A stretch of 64,000 nt of DNA, from contig JBCDAV010000013.1 of the NCBI GenBank assembly GCA_039184865.1, forward strand, positions 1 through 64,000. The letters are read 5' to 3'. This document shows positions 33,352-42,108 of the stretch, piece by piece. The notes beneath the pieces were generated by a model. The model was given only the letters and a program-made list of their open reading frames with translations. It searched no databases and had not been told where the DNA came from. Origin of the DNA: Thermohalobaculum sp039184865 (GTDB taxonomy: Bacteria; Pseudomonadota; Alphaproteobacteria; Rhodobacterales; Rhodobacteraceae). Each line of letters begins with the position of its first letter. The first letter of the stretch is position 1. Both the position numbers and the translations under genes were made by a program.

Positions 33352-34857
33352 TTACACGTCAGGTCTGAACAGACTTTGTGGCAATTCGTAGCCCCATTGC
33401 GCAAAGCGATCCGCAAATTGCGAACGGATCCCCGTTGCCGTGAAGCGCCCTCTAATCCTCCCGCTGGAGTCTACACCGGTTCGCTCGAATTTGAAGATCT
33501 CTTGCATCGTGATCACATCGCCTTCCATGCCGACGATTTCCTGAACCGATGTCATGCGCCGTTTGCCGTCCGTCATCCGGCTGACCTGCACGATGATGTG
33601 AATTGCAGAGGAAATGTTCGTCCGGACCGCTTTCAGCGGCAATTCGATGCCGGACATGCCGATCATGTTCTCGAGCCGCGAGAGCGCGTCACGCGCCGAG
33701 TTCGCGTGCAGCGTCGTCATCGAGCCGTCATGGCCGGTGTTCATTGCCTGCAGCATGTCGATGACCTCGTCGCCGCGGGTCTCGCCGACGATGATGCGAT
33801 CGGGGCGCATACGAAGGGCGTTCTTCAAGAGGTCGCGCTGGGTGACCGCACCGGTTCCCTCGATATTTGCCGGTCTGCTTTCCATGCGACCGACATGCTC
33901 CTGCTGAAGCTGCAACTCGGCCGTATCCTCGATGGTGACGATGCGCTCTTCCTCGGGGATGAAGCTCGACAGCGCGTTCAGATTCGTCGTCTTTCCCGAA
34001 CCGGTTCCACGCGAGACGAGTACGTTGAGCTTGCAGCGCACGCAGGCGTGCAGATAGAGCGCCATTTCCTCCGAGAACGCGCCGCCTTCGATCAACTTGT
34101 CGACCGTGAAGGGGATCTTCGAGAATTTCCGCACGGAAAGCAGCGGTCCGTCCACAGCGCAGGGCGGGACCATCGCGTTGACACGGCTGCCATCGGCGAG
34201 GCGCGCGTCCACCCATGGCTGGCTCTCGTCAACGCGCCGGCCAACGGCACTTACGATCTTGTTGATCACGCGCATCAGGTGGGCGTTGTCCTTGAACTGG
34301 ATATCCGTGCGAACAAGCCGTCCCTGACGCTCGACATAGCAGTTCTCGTGCGTGTTCACGAGAATGTCCGTGACCTCCGGATCGCGGAGCAGCGGCTCGA
34401 GCGGTCCGAGGCCCATGACCTCGTCGATCAGTTCGTTGCAGAGCCGGTCAAGCTCGCGCCGCGACAGCACGAGATCGGAATTCCGCAATTCCTCGCGGAC
34501 AACGTTGTTGATCTCGGTCTTGAGTTCCGACTCGCTGACCTTGTCGATCGCCGAGAGATTCAGTTCTTCGAGCAGACGTTTGTGCAGATCGACCCGCAGG
34601 GACAGCAGGCGTTTTCTGCGGCGGGCCTCGCTTTCCTGTTCGGGCGTCAGAACTTGGCGCTTCACATCTTGCGCCAGCCGCGAAAGCCGGTTCAGCGAGC
34701 CTGGATCGTCAACGCCCACCGGCCGGTCATCGGGCCGGGCAACCAGATCCTTGTGCAGGCTGTGCTCCGGTCGCGGATGTGCCTGATCTGTCGGCGGCGG
34801 CATATTTACGGCACGATCGGCGGTGCCATTCGACGTTTCACGGATCCTGCGAAACAT
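33352..34857 (-). CDS. cpaF: Tad pilus assembly ATPase CpaF/TadA
   Basis: A 501-residue VirB11/GspE-family secretion ATPase. After a variable N-terminus, the conserved N-domain (EVMGLGPLEPLLRDPEVTDI) is followed by Walker A near residue 285 (RGTGSGKTT; the usual Gly before it is Arg, as in SRGTG), the Asp box IVTIEDTAELQL and Walker B region RPDRIIVGETRG, with the His box MTTLHAN. It drives Flp pilus extension. Confidence 0.96.
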   Translation of the reverse strand: MFRRIRETSNGTADRAVNMPPPTDQAHPRPEHSLHKDLVARPDDRPVGVDDPGSLNRLSRLAQDVKRQVLTPEQESEARRRKRLLSLRVDLHKRLLEELNLSAIDKVSESELKTEINNVVREELRNSDLVLSRRELDRLCNELIDEVMGLGPLEPLLRDPEVTDILVNTHENCYVERQGRLVRTDIQFKDNAHLMRVINKIVSAVGRRVDESQPWVDARLADGSRVNAMVPPCAVDGPLLSVRKFSKIPFTVDKLIEGGAFSEEMALYLHACVRCKLNVLVSRGTGSGKTTNLNALSSFIPEEERIVTIEDTAELQLQQEHVGRMESRPANIEGTGAVTQRDLLKNALRMRPDRIIVGETRGDEVIDMLQAMNTGHDGSMTTLHANSARDALSRLENMIGMSGIELPLKAVRTNISSAIHIIVQVSRMTDGKRRMTSVQEIVGMEGDVITMQEIFKFERTGVDSSGRIRGRFTATGIRSQFADRFAQWGYELPQSLFRPDV

Positions 34858-34883
34858 GCGTAACCTCTCTGATCAGCCGCGGC

Positions 34884-36116
34884 CTAGCTCGACGCTGCTG
34901 CGGCCTTGGCGTCCGTCTCGAGAATGACCTTGGCAATCCGGGCGATTTCCTTGCGCAGCGGATTCGATTTCGCCGCCGTCGCAAGGGGCACGCCCTGATC
35001 GCAGGCGTTAATGACCTGCTTGCCGCCCTCGGGCAGCGTGTACGAGAACTCGATCCCGAGGCTGTCGGCCACCCGTTTGACACGCGCCTTGCCGCTCAGA
35101 TCGGTCAGGCCCGGCGCGCGGTTCAGAATGAAGCGGATCTTGTCGAGCGACATGTCCTCCGCCTTCAACGTCCTGAGGAAACGGAACATGTTCTGCGCCG
35201 AACGCATGTCGATCTCCATCAGCGCATAAAAGAGATCGCTGGCGGAGTAGACCTGCTCGGACCAGTTCATCAGCGCCTGGGGCATGTCGATCAGCACGTA
35301 GTCGAAAGCCTCGCGCGCGAGACTGACGATGGCGTTGATGTCTGATGGAGAGACGATGTCGAGCGGCAGCGCGTCCCGCGGCGCCGTCAGAACGTGCAGC
35401 GTGTCCTGGTAGGGGCTCAGCGCCTGTATCAGTCCGGTCTGATCGAGTGACGAGGCGTCCGAGACGAGTTCGTAAACCGCTTCGCGCCGTGGCACATCGA
35501 GGTATGTCGCGATCGAGCCGTACTGAAAGTTGAAGTCCAGCAAGGCGACCGAGCGGTTTTCCTTGCGGCTCGCGACGCCGATCTCCCAGGCGAGATTGAC
35601 GATGTAGGTGCTTGCACCGACGCCGCCCGCAGACCCGTAGCTGGTGATCACCTTGCCGAGCCGCTCGGGACCGCCCGTGCCCTTGCCGGTGATCCGCGCC
35701 GTACGTTCCTCGCGCAACCGACCGATCGCCTGCGAAAGCGCGCCTTCCTCGTCCGGGTAAGGCAGGAACTCCGCGACGCCTTCCCGCATCAAACGGTGTG
35801 TCGCCCGGGTCGAGATGTCGCCGACGATCAGCAGGATCGACATGCCGGCATCTCGCGCCATGCCAATCAGAAGTGCCGTGCCCTCGATCGATTGCGGCAG
35901 GTCCGACGACACGGCGAAAACCGCGAACGGAATGCTGCCCGCGGAGCCCTGGATCGCACGATCCGCATCGTGGTTCCCGACCACACGCCAGCTCTGCGTG
36001 CCGAACTCGACGTCGAGTTCATCAGCCAGAGCGTCGAAGGCGGCAAACCCGTCGGCAAAGACCAATGCCTCCTCGAGCGGGGCGTCCTGGCGCTGGGTCG
36101 TGAACGAAAATGCCAT
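34884..36116 (-). CDS. cpaE: Pilus localisation protein CpaE/TadZ
   Basis: A 410-residue protein with an N-terminal receiver-like domain (about 1-140) and a C-terminal MinD/ParA-like ATPase domain (about 155-400). CpaE localises the Tad machine at the cell pole. The deviant Walker A reads SYGSAGGVGASTY (about residues 159-171): the C-terminal Lys of the classical GKT/S is Ala, so ATP binding may be weakened or lost. Other parts (LLDFNFQYGSIATYLD, YVLIDMPQALMNW) are standard. Confidence 0.92.
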   Translation of the reverse strand: MAFSFTTQRQDAPLEEALVFADGFAAFDALADELDVEFGTQSWRVVGNHDADRAIQGSAGSIPFAVFAVSSDLPQSIEGTALLIGMARDAGMSILLIVGDISTRATHRLMREGVAEFLPYPDEEGALSQAIGRLREERTARITGKGTGGPERLGKVITSYGSAGGVGASTYIVNLAWEIGVASRKENRSVALLDFNFQYGSIATYLDVPRREAVYELVSDASSLDQTGLIQALSPYQDTLHVLTAPRDALPLDIVSPSDINAIVSLAREAFDYVLIDMPQALMNWSEQVYSASDLFYALMEIDMRSAQNMFRFLRTLKAEDMSLDKIRFILNRAPGLTDLSGKARVKRVADSLGIEFSYTLPEGGKQVINACDQGVPLATAAKSNPLRKEIARIAKVILETDAKAAAASS

Positions 36117-36130
36117 GTCGCCGCGTCCGA

Positions 36131-36814
36131 TCAGGGGTTGATGCCGGGGTTCATCGGATCGCTGTTCAAACCCTCGCCAAATGCACTCGCCACAACGCCC
36201 GCATAAACCGTCGGATCGTGATCGACCGTATCGCCGATGAAGTTGACCATGAACGGGTGCGACTCGGCGTCCTTACGTGACGGCCCCAGCTGAATCAGCG
36301 CGAACTCATAGGCCTGCTGCGCCACCTGCACGGTGACCTCCGGCATGAACGGGCCGTTCGCGTCGCCCAGACGGCGATAGGTGTAGGTCAGCGTGACGTC
36401 CTCGCGTTCAATGCGCGACTCGACGCGCTGCATATCAAACAGGATCCGGTCCATCACCAGATTGTCGAGATTGTTGCACGCAGACCCGGTGCACGTCCAA
36501 GGACTGCCTGCCGGGGTTACGCAGTTGTCCGCGCCGACATTGCTGAAACACGGGATCATTTGGCCCCCGTTCGGGGTGGTCGGCTCATTGATTGTCGGAA
36601 CCGCTGCAATCGCGGGGGGCAGGGTGATCGCCGTCCGCGCGCCGACCTGTGCTGCCTTTTGCGAGCGCAACAGCAGGAAATGCGCAAGGGCGATTTCGAT
36701 GATCAACAGCACGATGATCGTTACGGCGAAAAAGACGGGAATGTGATCGACCACGACCGCACCGCGCTCGCTCCGGCGGAATCGTGTTACCAGTCGAGCG
36801 ATGCCGCGTATCAT
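36131..36814 (-). CDS. TadE-like pseudopilin (Cys-rich middle)
   Basis: A 227-residue TadE/G-type protein. The prepilin-like N-terminus is ERGAVVVDHIPVFFAVTIIV, with a hydrophobic helix after the ERGA-type processing site, then a soluble domain with four Cys (CFSNVGADNC, CTGSAC) that could form disulfides. Start ATG overlaps the preceding gene stop (ATGA). TadE and TadF proteins are processed by CpaA and are minor pilins. Confidence 0.82.
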   Translation of the reverse strand: MIRGIARLVTRFRRSERGAVVVDHIPVFFAVTIIVLLIIEIALAHFLLLRSQKAAQVGARTAITLPPAIAAVPTINEPTTPNGGQMIPCFSNVGADNCVTPAGSPWTCTGSACNNLDNLVMDRILFDMQRVESRIEREDVTLTYTYRRLGDANGPFMPEVTVQVAQQAYEFALIQLGPSRKDAESHPFMVNFIGDTVDHDPTVYAGVVASAFGEGLNSDPMNPGINP

Positions 36815-37440
36815 GTCGACCCGCCCGCGCTCGGCGCCGTGCCGCAAAGATCCTGCGCGCGCTCGACATTGCTGCAATCGGAGTCGCCGATCTGCTCGAC
36901 GCTGTGCTTCCAGACCGTGTTGACCTCGGCCGCCATGGGAACGTCCGTCGAGAGCGTGTTGTTTGTTGCGGGGCCGCTCTGGAAAATGCGCGGGAAATTG
37001 GCCGCCCAGTCTAGCGTCGAATTGATGAAGCCGAGCATCGGTAAGCTCAGATTCACATCCGTGCGCACCACGATGTAGACCGGTTGCGTCCGGAGCCCGA
37101 GATCCTCGGTTTCGGCAAAGACAATGGGTGTCACCGTAACCGGCCCGCCCATGCGGGCTTCCATCATCGTCTGGGCCGTCGTGACAAAGTCGGGATAGAA
37201 TGTGACTGTCGTGGGGTCAGCAGGATCGCCTGCCAGCGGTGCCCGCGATAGGAAGTTAGTCACGTCCGCGGTCGCGGCGGTCAGCACCATGCGGGTACGC
37301 AGTGCCTTGCCGTACTCTGCTGTGAGGATCAGCGCACCGATCAGCAGGGGCAAAGTCATCAGGAATTCGATGCCCGCAGCACCACGCTGATCCAAGAAAA
37401 ATGCGCGCAACCGAACAAGAATGTCTGTCAGCAGAGACAT
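36811..37440 (-). CDS. TadE-like pseudopilin
   Basis: A 209-residue TadE/F-type protein with the N-terminal segment DQRGAAGIEFLMTLPLLIGA (TadE-like G-I-E-F motif) and a single transmembrane helix, then a soluble domain of about 150 residues. The ATG at 37440 follows GGAG. It overlaps the next pseudopilin gene by 4 bp. Confidence 0.85.
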   Translation of the reverse strand: MSLLTDILVRLRAFFLDQRGAAGIEFLMTLPLLIGALILTAEYGKALRTRMVLTAATADVTNFLSRAPLAGDPADPTTVTFYPDFVTTAQTMMEARMGGPVTVTPIVFAETEDLGLRTQPVYIVVRTDVNLSLPMLGFINSTLDWAANFPRIFQSGPATNNTLSTDVPMAAEVNTVWKHSVEQIGDSDCSNVERAQDLCGTAPSAGGST

Positions 37441-37523
37441 CTCAGCTCCCGTTAAGCGCATTCACGAGCCGCGGTATCCGTCGCTCCAACTTGCTGACAG
37501 ATATCGCACAGCGATCCTCGCAT

Positions 37524-38156
37524 CTAGTTAACCGATCCCGACGAGTCCGCATCGGCAATGCCGAAGTTCCCCGACTGGTAGGTGTCATAGATACGCGCTG
37601 CAGCCTCGCCGTCCAAGCCCGTACCGACGTAGTTCCGTGCAAAACCCGAGACGGTGGTGATGGCGCGACGGTTGCGTCGTTCGCGCTCGGTCGTCTGAAC
37701 CACCGGTTCGCGCTCGCCGCGCGATGCGATGGCTGCGAGGCGCTTGCGAGAAATGCCGTTGCGAACGAGGTAACCCAGAACCGCCCGGGCGCGGCGAAGA
37801 CCGAGACGGTCATTGTACCGCTCAGATCCAACGAGGTCGGTGTGGCCGATGATCGTCATCTTCACGGTTTTGTTAGCCTTCAGCCACGCCACCTGGGTGT
37901 TCAGCGCGCCGCGGGCCGTCGCGTCCAGCACGGCCTTGTTGAAAGCAAACGTGACCGTGTCCGTGGTGTTTGCCGCGAAGTCCTGCGACAGATCCCGCAA
38001 CCTCTGGTTCGAGAAGTTGTAGGCGTCCTGAGCGGCAAAGTTGGCCTCGAGCGCATTGCCATAGGCCGTCAACGAGATGTCGTCGCCGGCTTCGCGTGCG
38101 CACCCTGCCAAAAGGACGGCGGCTGTCAGCAATGTGAAAGTGATGCAGCGTTTCAT
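37524..38156 (-). CDS. OmpA-family lipoprotein in the tad locus
   Basis: A 210-residue protein with a lipobox signal (AAVLLAGC) and a C-terminal OmpA-like peptidoglycan-binding domain (FAFNKAVLDATARGALNTQV, IIGHTDLVGSERYNDRLGLRRA). It would anchor the secretin/pilus complex to peptidoglycan. The position 7 bp after cpaC is frequent in Rhodobacterales tad loci. The inner ATG was chosen because the signal sequence begins there. Confidence 0.88.
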   Translation of the reverse strand: MKRCITFTLLTAAVLLAGCAREAGDDISLTAYGNALEANFAAQDAYNFSNQRLRDLSQDFAANTTDTVTFAFNKAVLDATARGALNTQVAWLKANKTVKMTIIGHTDLVGSERYNDRLGLRRARAVLGYLVRNGISRKRLAAIASRGEREPVVQTTERERRNRRAITTVSGFARNYVGTGLDGEAAARIYDTYQSGNFGIADADSSGSVN

Positions 38157-38163
38157 GACATCC

Positions 38164-39639
38164 TCACTCGACCACATAGCCATATTCGCCGTCGAATCCG
38201 GCATTTTCGAGACCGGAGCCGGACGCTCCGAAGGTTGGCCCACCGTCAGTCCGCCCGAACAGGAACAGCTCCGCTTCGTTCGGAATTCGGATCCGGTCGG
38301 TTGGCAGCGTCAACTCGTCTTCGCTGTTCACCGGTGTTACGAGATGCACCGAGACGAAGATCACCAATTCAGATTCTCCGCGCTGAAAATTCGCTGAACG
38401 GAACAGGGTTCCAAGAACCGGAAGATCACCCAGCCAGGGCACCTGGCTCACGGTGTCCTGAAAGCTCTCCTGCAACAGACCGGCGATGGCAAAGGCCTGA
38501 CCGTCGCGCAGTTCGACCACGGTCGATGCCCGCCGCGTCTGGAAACCGACGATCTCGACGCCACCGCTGCTCGTGGACACTGCCGGATCGACTTCGCTTA
38601 CCGCCGCCGACACCGAGACGTTGATCAGGTCGTTGTCGAGGACCTGGGGCAGGAAGTTGACGTTGACGCCGACGGGTTTGAACGAAACGCTGATCTCTCC
38701 GTCGCTGCCTTGAACCGGGATCGGGACCTCGCCACCGGCGAGGAACTCGGCCGACTGACCGGAGAGCGCGACGAGGTTGGGCTCGGACAGGGTCTTCGCA
38801 AACCCTTTCTGCTCGAGCGCGTCGATCTGGACATCCAGGATGAAGCTGTTTGCAATCGTAAATATCGCACCGAACGCGCCGGCGAACGCTGGTGCAACAG
38901 GAATAATTCGCGTGAGCCCGTCTCCGGTCGTTCCGCCGCTCGGTTCCGTCGGGAAGGGCCGCGCACCTCCTCCGTCCGGCACGGAGAAACTGTTGCCGGT
39001 GACAACCTGAGGCGCAGCGCGTCCCGTCGATCCGCGCAACCCGAGCGAGACGCCCAGGTCCTTGCCCGCAGACCGTTCGATCTCCGCGACCTTGACCTTC
39101 AACATCACCTGCTGCGTGCCACCGACGCTCATCATGTTGGTGACGGCATCACCACCGTAAGCACGCGCCAGCGACATGGCCTTGTCGATCTTCGCCTTGC
39201 CGGACACCACGCCGGACAGGATAAGTCCGCCGTTCGCCGTGCGTACCTCGATCGGCTCGTTGGGAAGGATCTGCTTCAAACGCTCTTTGAGTTCAGAGTG
39301 ATCCGCCTCGACGCGAATCAAGACGTTGGTGATCAACCGCCCGTTCTCACCCAGAAGGGTAAGCGAGGTCGTGCCGCGTCGCCGGCCGAAAATGTAGATC
39401 GACTTGTTCGATATTACCTGAACGTCGGCGATCTCCGGGTTCGCGACCGAGACCTCGACGAACTGCACCCGGCTGTCGAGCACGATCGCGCGGTCGATCT
39501 CAACCGCCACGTTGTTGGATTTAAGACCGCGAGAGACCTTGAGCACGGACTGTGCGTCAGCTGTCACTCCCCAAGCAGCTAGGCCCAGCAACGCCAGGCA
39601 CGCAGCAAACAGCGTTCTCTTCAGCATTTTGCCTACCAT
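38164..39639 (-). CDS. cpaC: Tad pilus secretin CpaC/RcpA
   Basis: A 491-residue outer-membrane secretin with a signal peptide (LFAACLALLGLAAWGVTADA), an N-domain/BON-like region (NKSIYIFGRRRGTTSLTLLG) and the secretin core (SEPNLVALSGQSAEFLAGGE, ELRDGQAFAIAGLLQE, PWLGDLPVLGTLFRS, ELVIFVSVHLVTP). Two ATG candidates 12 bp apart (39639 and 39627) cannot be separated by Shine-Dalgarno quality. Confidence 0.95.
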   Translation of the reverse strand: MVGKMLKRTLFAACLALLGLAAWGVTADAQSVLKVSRGLKSNNVAVEIDRAIVLDSRVQFVEVSVANPEIADVQVISNKSIYIFGRRRGTTSLTLLGENGRLITNVLIRVEADHSELKERLKQILPNEPIEVRTANGGLILSGVVSGKAKIDKAMSLARAYGGDAVTNMMSVGGTQQVMLKVKVAEIERSAGKDLGVSLGLRGSTGRAAPQVVTGNSFSVPDGGGARPFPTEPSGGTTGDGLTRIIPVAPAFAGAFGAIFTIANSFILDVQIDALEQKGFAKTLSEPNLVALSGQSAEFLAGGEVPIPVQGSDGEISVSFKPVGVNVNFLPQVLDNDLINVSVSAAVSEVDPAVSTSSGGVEIVGFQTRRASTVVELRDGQAFAIAGLLQESFQDTVSQVPWLGDLPVLGTLFRSANFQRGESELVIFVSVHLVTPVNSEDELTLPTDRIRIPNEAELFLFGRTDGGPTFGASGSGLENAGFDGEYGYVVE

Positions 39640-39762
39640 CTTGTCTGCGCGCCTTGACGGCCCGCCGCCCCGTTCTCTTGGTAAGCTACCGTCAAAACAT
39701 AACTGGAATCAAGTCATTACGATAGAAAGTTAGCGCAAAACTTTACTTCCACGCGAATTACG

Positions 39763-40587
39763 TCAGTCGACCTTGATATCCTCGGCTTGGCCACCGCGGC
39801 GAACTCTGACGGTCGTGGCCCTTTGTCTCGGCGCTGCCTTCGGCTTTTCCGGTTGCGCCGGCAAGTCCTGAAGGCCCACCGGTTTTACGTCAGCGTCGAC
39901 CGCTTCGTTCATCCCGCGCAGCGTCAGCGTCAGTTTCCCCACGGACTGGGCGAGCGTCAGCTTGGCCGCCTGGTTCGGGTCGACTTCAACAGTAGCCGTC
40001 CTTGCGACCTTCGCGCTAGTACTTTCCTTGTCGGTGCGCTGGTCGGTTGCAATGACCGGCACGTCCTGCAGGATGATGCTCGTCACAGGCTCGCGGTCTA
40101 TCTTGCGCGTAAGCAGGATATCGACCCTGTCGCCCGCTGCGATGAAACCCGCAACGCCGCGAACCGCATCGATGGGAATCGTGAAGGCGCGCTTGCCCGC
40201 GGTGACCTGCGCCGCGACGCGCAGGTCCTCACCGAAGCCGGAGATCTTCGCCTGAAGCAGAAGTTCCCCAGGCTCGATCCCTCGCAGAACCGTCCGGGTC
40301 TCGGCGTTTCCGGCCCCGAACAACGCTTCGGCGTTGGTGAAAGCGCCTTCGGGCACTGAGTCGGCCGGCCAGTCGATCCAGCGCAGGAATTCGTCGGCGT
40401 TGTCGATGTTGAGTTGTTGCCCATAGCTCAGTTTTTCGCGCGCAGCGACGATCCTGGCGACCTTCGGACTCGTGTCCTGTTGGGCGACATTTGCCTGGAG
40501 CCGTTGAAAATACTCAGACGCGAAGAAGATCGCTCCCCCGGCGAGGGCGATCCCGAAAACCAGGAAAATCAGCGCAATGATCCGCAC
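39763..40587 (-). CDS. cpaB: Tad pilus assembly protein CpaB/RcpC
   Basis: A 274-residue protein with one N-terminal membrane helix (IALIFLVFGIALAGGAIFF), an SAF domain (AREKLSYGQQLNIDNADEFLRWIDWP) and the RcpC domain (FTIPIDAVRGVAGFIAAGDRVDILLT). It is needed for Flp pilus assembly with the secretin. The start is GTG. A 123-bp gap precedes cpaC, enough for an extra promoter. Confidence 0.93.
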   Translation of the reverse strand: MRIIALIFLVFGIALAGGAIFFASEYFQRLQANVAQQDTSPKVARIVAAREKLSYGQQLNIDNADEFLRWIDWPADSVPEGAFTNAEALFGAGNAETRTVLRGIEPGELLLQAKISGFGEDLRVAAQVTAGKRAFTIPIDAVRGVAGFIAAGDRVDILLTRKIDREPVTSIILQDVPVIATDQRTDKESTSAKVARTATVEVDPNQAAKLTLAQSVGKLTLTLRGMNEAVDADVKPVGLQDLPAQPEKPKAAPRQRATTVRVRRGGQAEDIKVD

Positions 40588-40607
40588 ACCGTACCTCTAC
40601 AGAAGAT

Positions 40608-40635
40608 GCCGAGCCCATCTTCCGACGGGCCCGGC
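40608..40635 (-). terminator. Stem-loop between flp and cpaB
   Basis: GCCGGGCCC (40635-40627, minus strand) pairs with GGGCTCGGC (40616-40608) over 9 bp including one G-U pair, with a 10-nt loop. Only a weak U-rich stretch (ATCTTCT) follows. It may be a partial terminator or RNA-stabilising element that keeps flp more abundant than the downstream genes, common in pilin operons. Confidence 0.5.
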
Positions 40636-40664
40636 CATTGATCAAGTCGAGATTTGCGGACCGA

Positions 40665-40931
40665 TTACGAGGTCGTGCCGCCAGTCGTGCCACCGGTGGT
40701 GCCGCCGCCGGTGCTCGTGCTGAACGTGTCGACTCCGGGCGTGTCGGCGTCGGAGATGTCGACGCTGACTGCGCCGGCCAATTCGTCGTTGATCGACCCT
40801 GCCAGGTCGGCGACGCCGGTGTTGAAGATGCCGTACACGACTGCAATGCCGAGCAGCAGAATGCCAGCGGTCAGAGCGACCCAGTCGATGGTGACAGCAC
40901 CAGCTTCGTCTTTAAGAAACTTCTTGAGCAT
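40665..40931 (-). CDS. flp: Flp-type major pilin
   Basis: An 88-residue Flp prepilin. Residues 1-11 (MLKKFLKDEAG) form the leader; AVTIDWVALTAGILLLGIAV is the Flp hydrophobic helix, processed at the Gly before AVTIDW. The C-terminal tail ends in a Gly/Thr repeat (TGGGTTGGTTGGTTS), which is unusual in Flp pilins and may be surface exposed. GGAGGG 7 nt before ATG 40931 sets the start. Confidence 0.93.
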   Translation of the reverse strand: MLKKFLKDEAGAVTIDWVALTAGILLLGIAVVYGIFNTGVADLAGSINDELAGAVSVDISDADTPGVDTFSTSTGGGTTGGTTGGTTS

Positions 40932-41195
40932 TTTTGAACCCTCCAGACGTTCAGTTCCCAGTTTCAGATCCCGGACCACCCCAGGGACCACAGTGCTTAC
41001 AACCGTCTGGCTGTGAGCGTTTGACGGGTTTTCCCTGCCTCCGTCCTGCGTCACAAGCGATAGCAAGATTTCTTGAACGCGCAAAAGAAAGATTGGAGAA
41101 AACCCAAACAGGAGCGAAACTTAACCCAAATTGCGAAGAAATGGGGACACATCGTGGCCGCACGTCCTTCGACTACGGAAAGAAAGAGGCGAAAG

Positions 41196-42038
41196 ATGGC
41201 GGGAATAAGGCGGCGGCCGATCACGATCACTTTGCTCGTCGCTTTTGCGCTGATTCTCGCATGGGATCTGACGCCGTTAACCGAATCAGAGGCCGAGGCC
41301 GCGTTTCTGAAGCAGGGGGTGCGTCCAGGTGGGAAGCGACTGCGCACCATCAAGGTGCCGCGACCGGGCACTCGACGGCGTCTCTACAACCCCGGTGAGC
41401 AACCGGCAGTGAAGAAGTCCGCGGGCAAGACGCGCCGCAAGCAGAACTACGCGTGGTTCTGGAAAACACACTCGACCGCGCTGACAGCTGCATCCGCCAC
41501 GCGGTGGGACACCGCCCTGACCAGCGTGAAAGACTGGCGCGGAAAGGGGAACGGCTTTGCAGCGAGCGACGATCTCGCGGGCATCAGAAACCGGTTTGCG
41601 TCGGAGATCGCGCAGGCCAGCCGCAAGCACGGGCTCAGCGAGGCACTGATCCTCGCCGTCATTTCCGTGGAGTCCGCCGGGAAACAGGCGGCCCGCAGCC
41701 ACAAGGGCGCCCAGGGCCTGATGCAGCTCATCCCGGCGACCGCCCGGCGCTTCGGTGTGAGCAACGCTTATGATGCGGGCCAGAACATCAACGGCGGTGC
41801 AGCCTATCTCGACTGGCTGCTACGAGAATTCAACGGTGACGCGATGCTGGCGCTTGCCGGATACAACGCGGGCGAGGGCGCGGTTCGCAAGCACAAGGGT
41901 GTGCCGCCCTTTGCCGAAACGCGGGACTACGTGGTCAAGGTTCTCGACGCCGTCGTCGCCTCTGAACCGATCTGCGGAACGCCCAGCGGTCCGCGGGCGC
42001 AGTGCCGGGCACCGGCGAAAGCAGCCCCGGCAGGCTAG
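41196..42038 (+). CDS. Lytic transglycosylase (SLT domain)
   Basis: A 280-residue exported protein with a basic N-terminus and signal-type helix (ITITLLVAFALILAWDLTPL). The C-terminal SLT lysozyme-like domain has the catalytic Glu in VISVESAGKQAARS, then KGAQGLMQLIPATARRFGV and LALAGYNAGEGAVRKH. It cuts peptidoglycan non-hydrolytically and may open the wall for the adjacent Tad pilus. GAGG is 6 nt before ATG 41196. A GTG at 41154 is the alternative. It diverges from flp. Confidence 0.9.
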   Translation: MAGIRRRPITITLLVAFALILAWDLTPLTESEAEAAFLKQGVRPGGKRLRTIKVPRPGTRRRLYNPGEQPAVKKSAGKTRRKQNYAWFWKTHSTALTAASATRWDTALTSVKDWRGKGNGFAASDDLAGIRNRFASEIAQASRKHGLSEALILAVISVESAGKQAARSHKGAQGLMQLIPATARRFGVSNAYDAGQNINGGAAYLDWLLREFNGDAMLALAGYNAGEGAVRKHKGVPPFAETRDYVVKVLDAVVASEPICGTPSGPRAQCRAPAKAAPAG

Positions 42039-42108
42039 TCGACCAAGCTCACATCTTGCAGGTCCGATCCGGCCCCTCTAAGGATCTGGGAACTTCCGGG
42101 GGGCATCC

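Noticed and set aside
32443..34863. 806-codon open frame on the plus strand
   Set aside because: Antisense shadow of tadB and cpaF in GC-rich DNA; basic, low-complexity translation.
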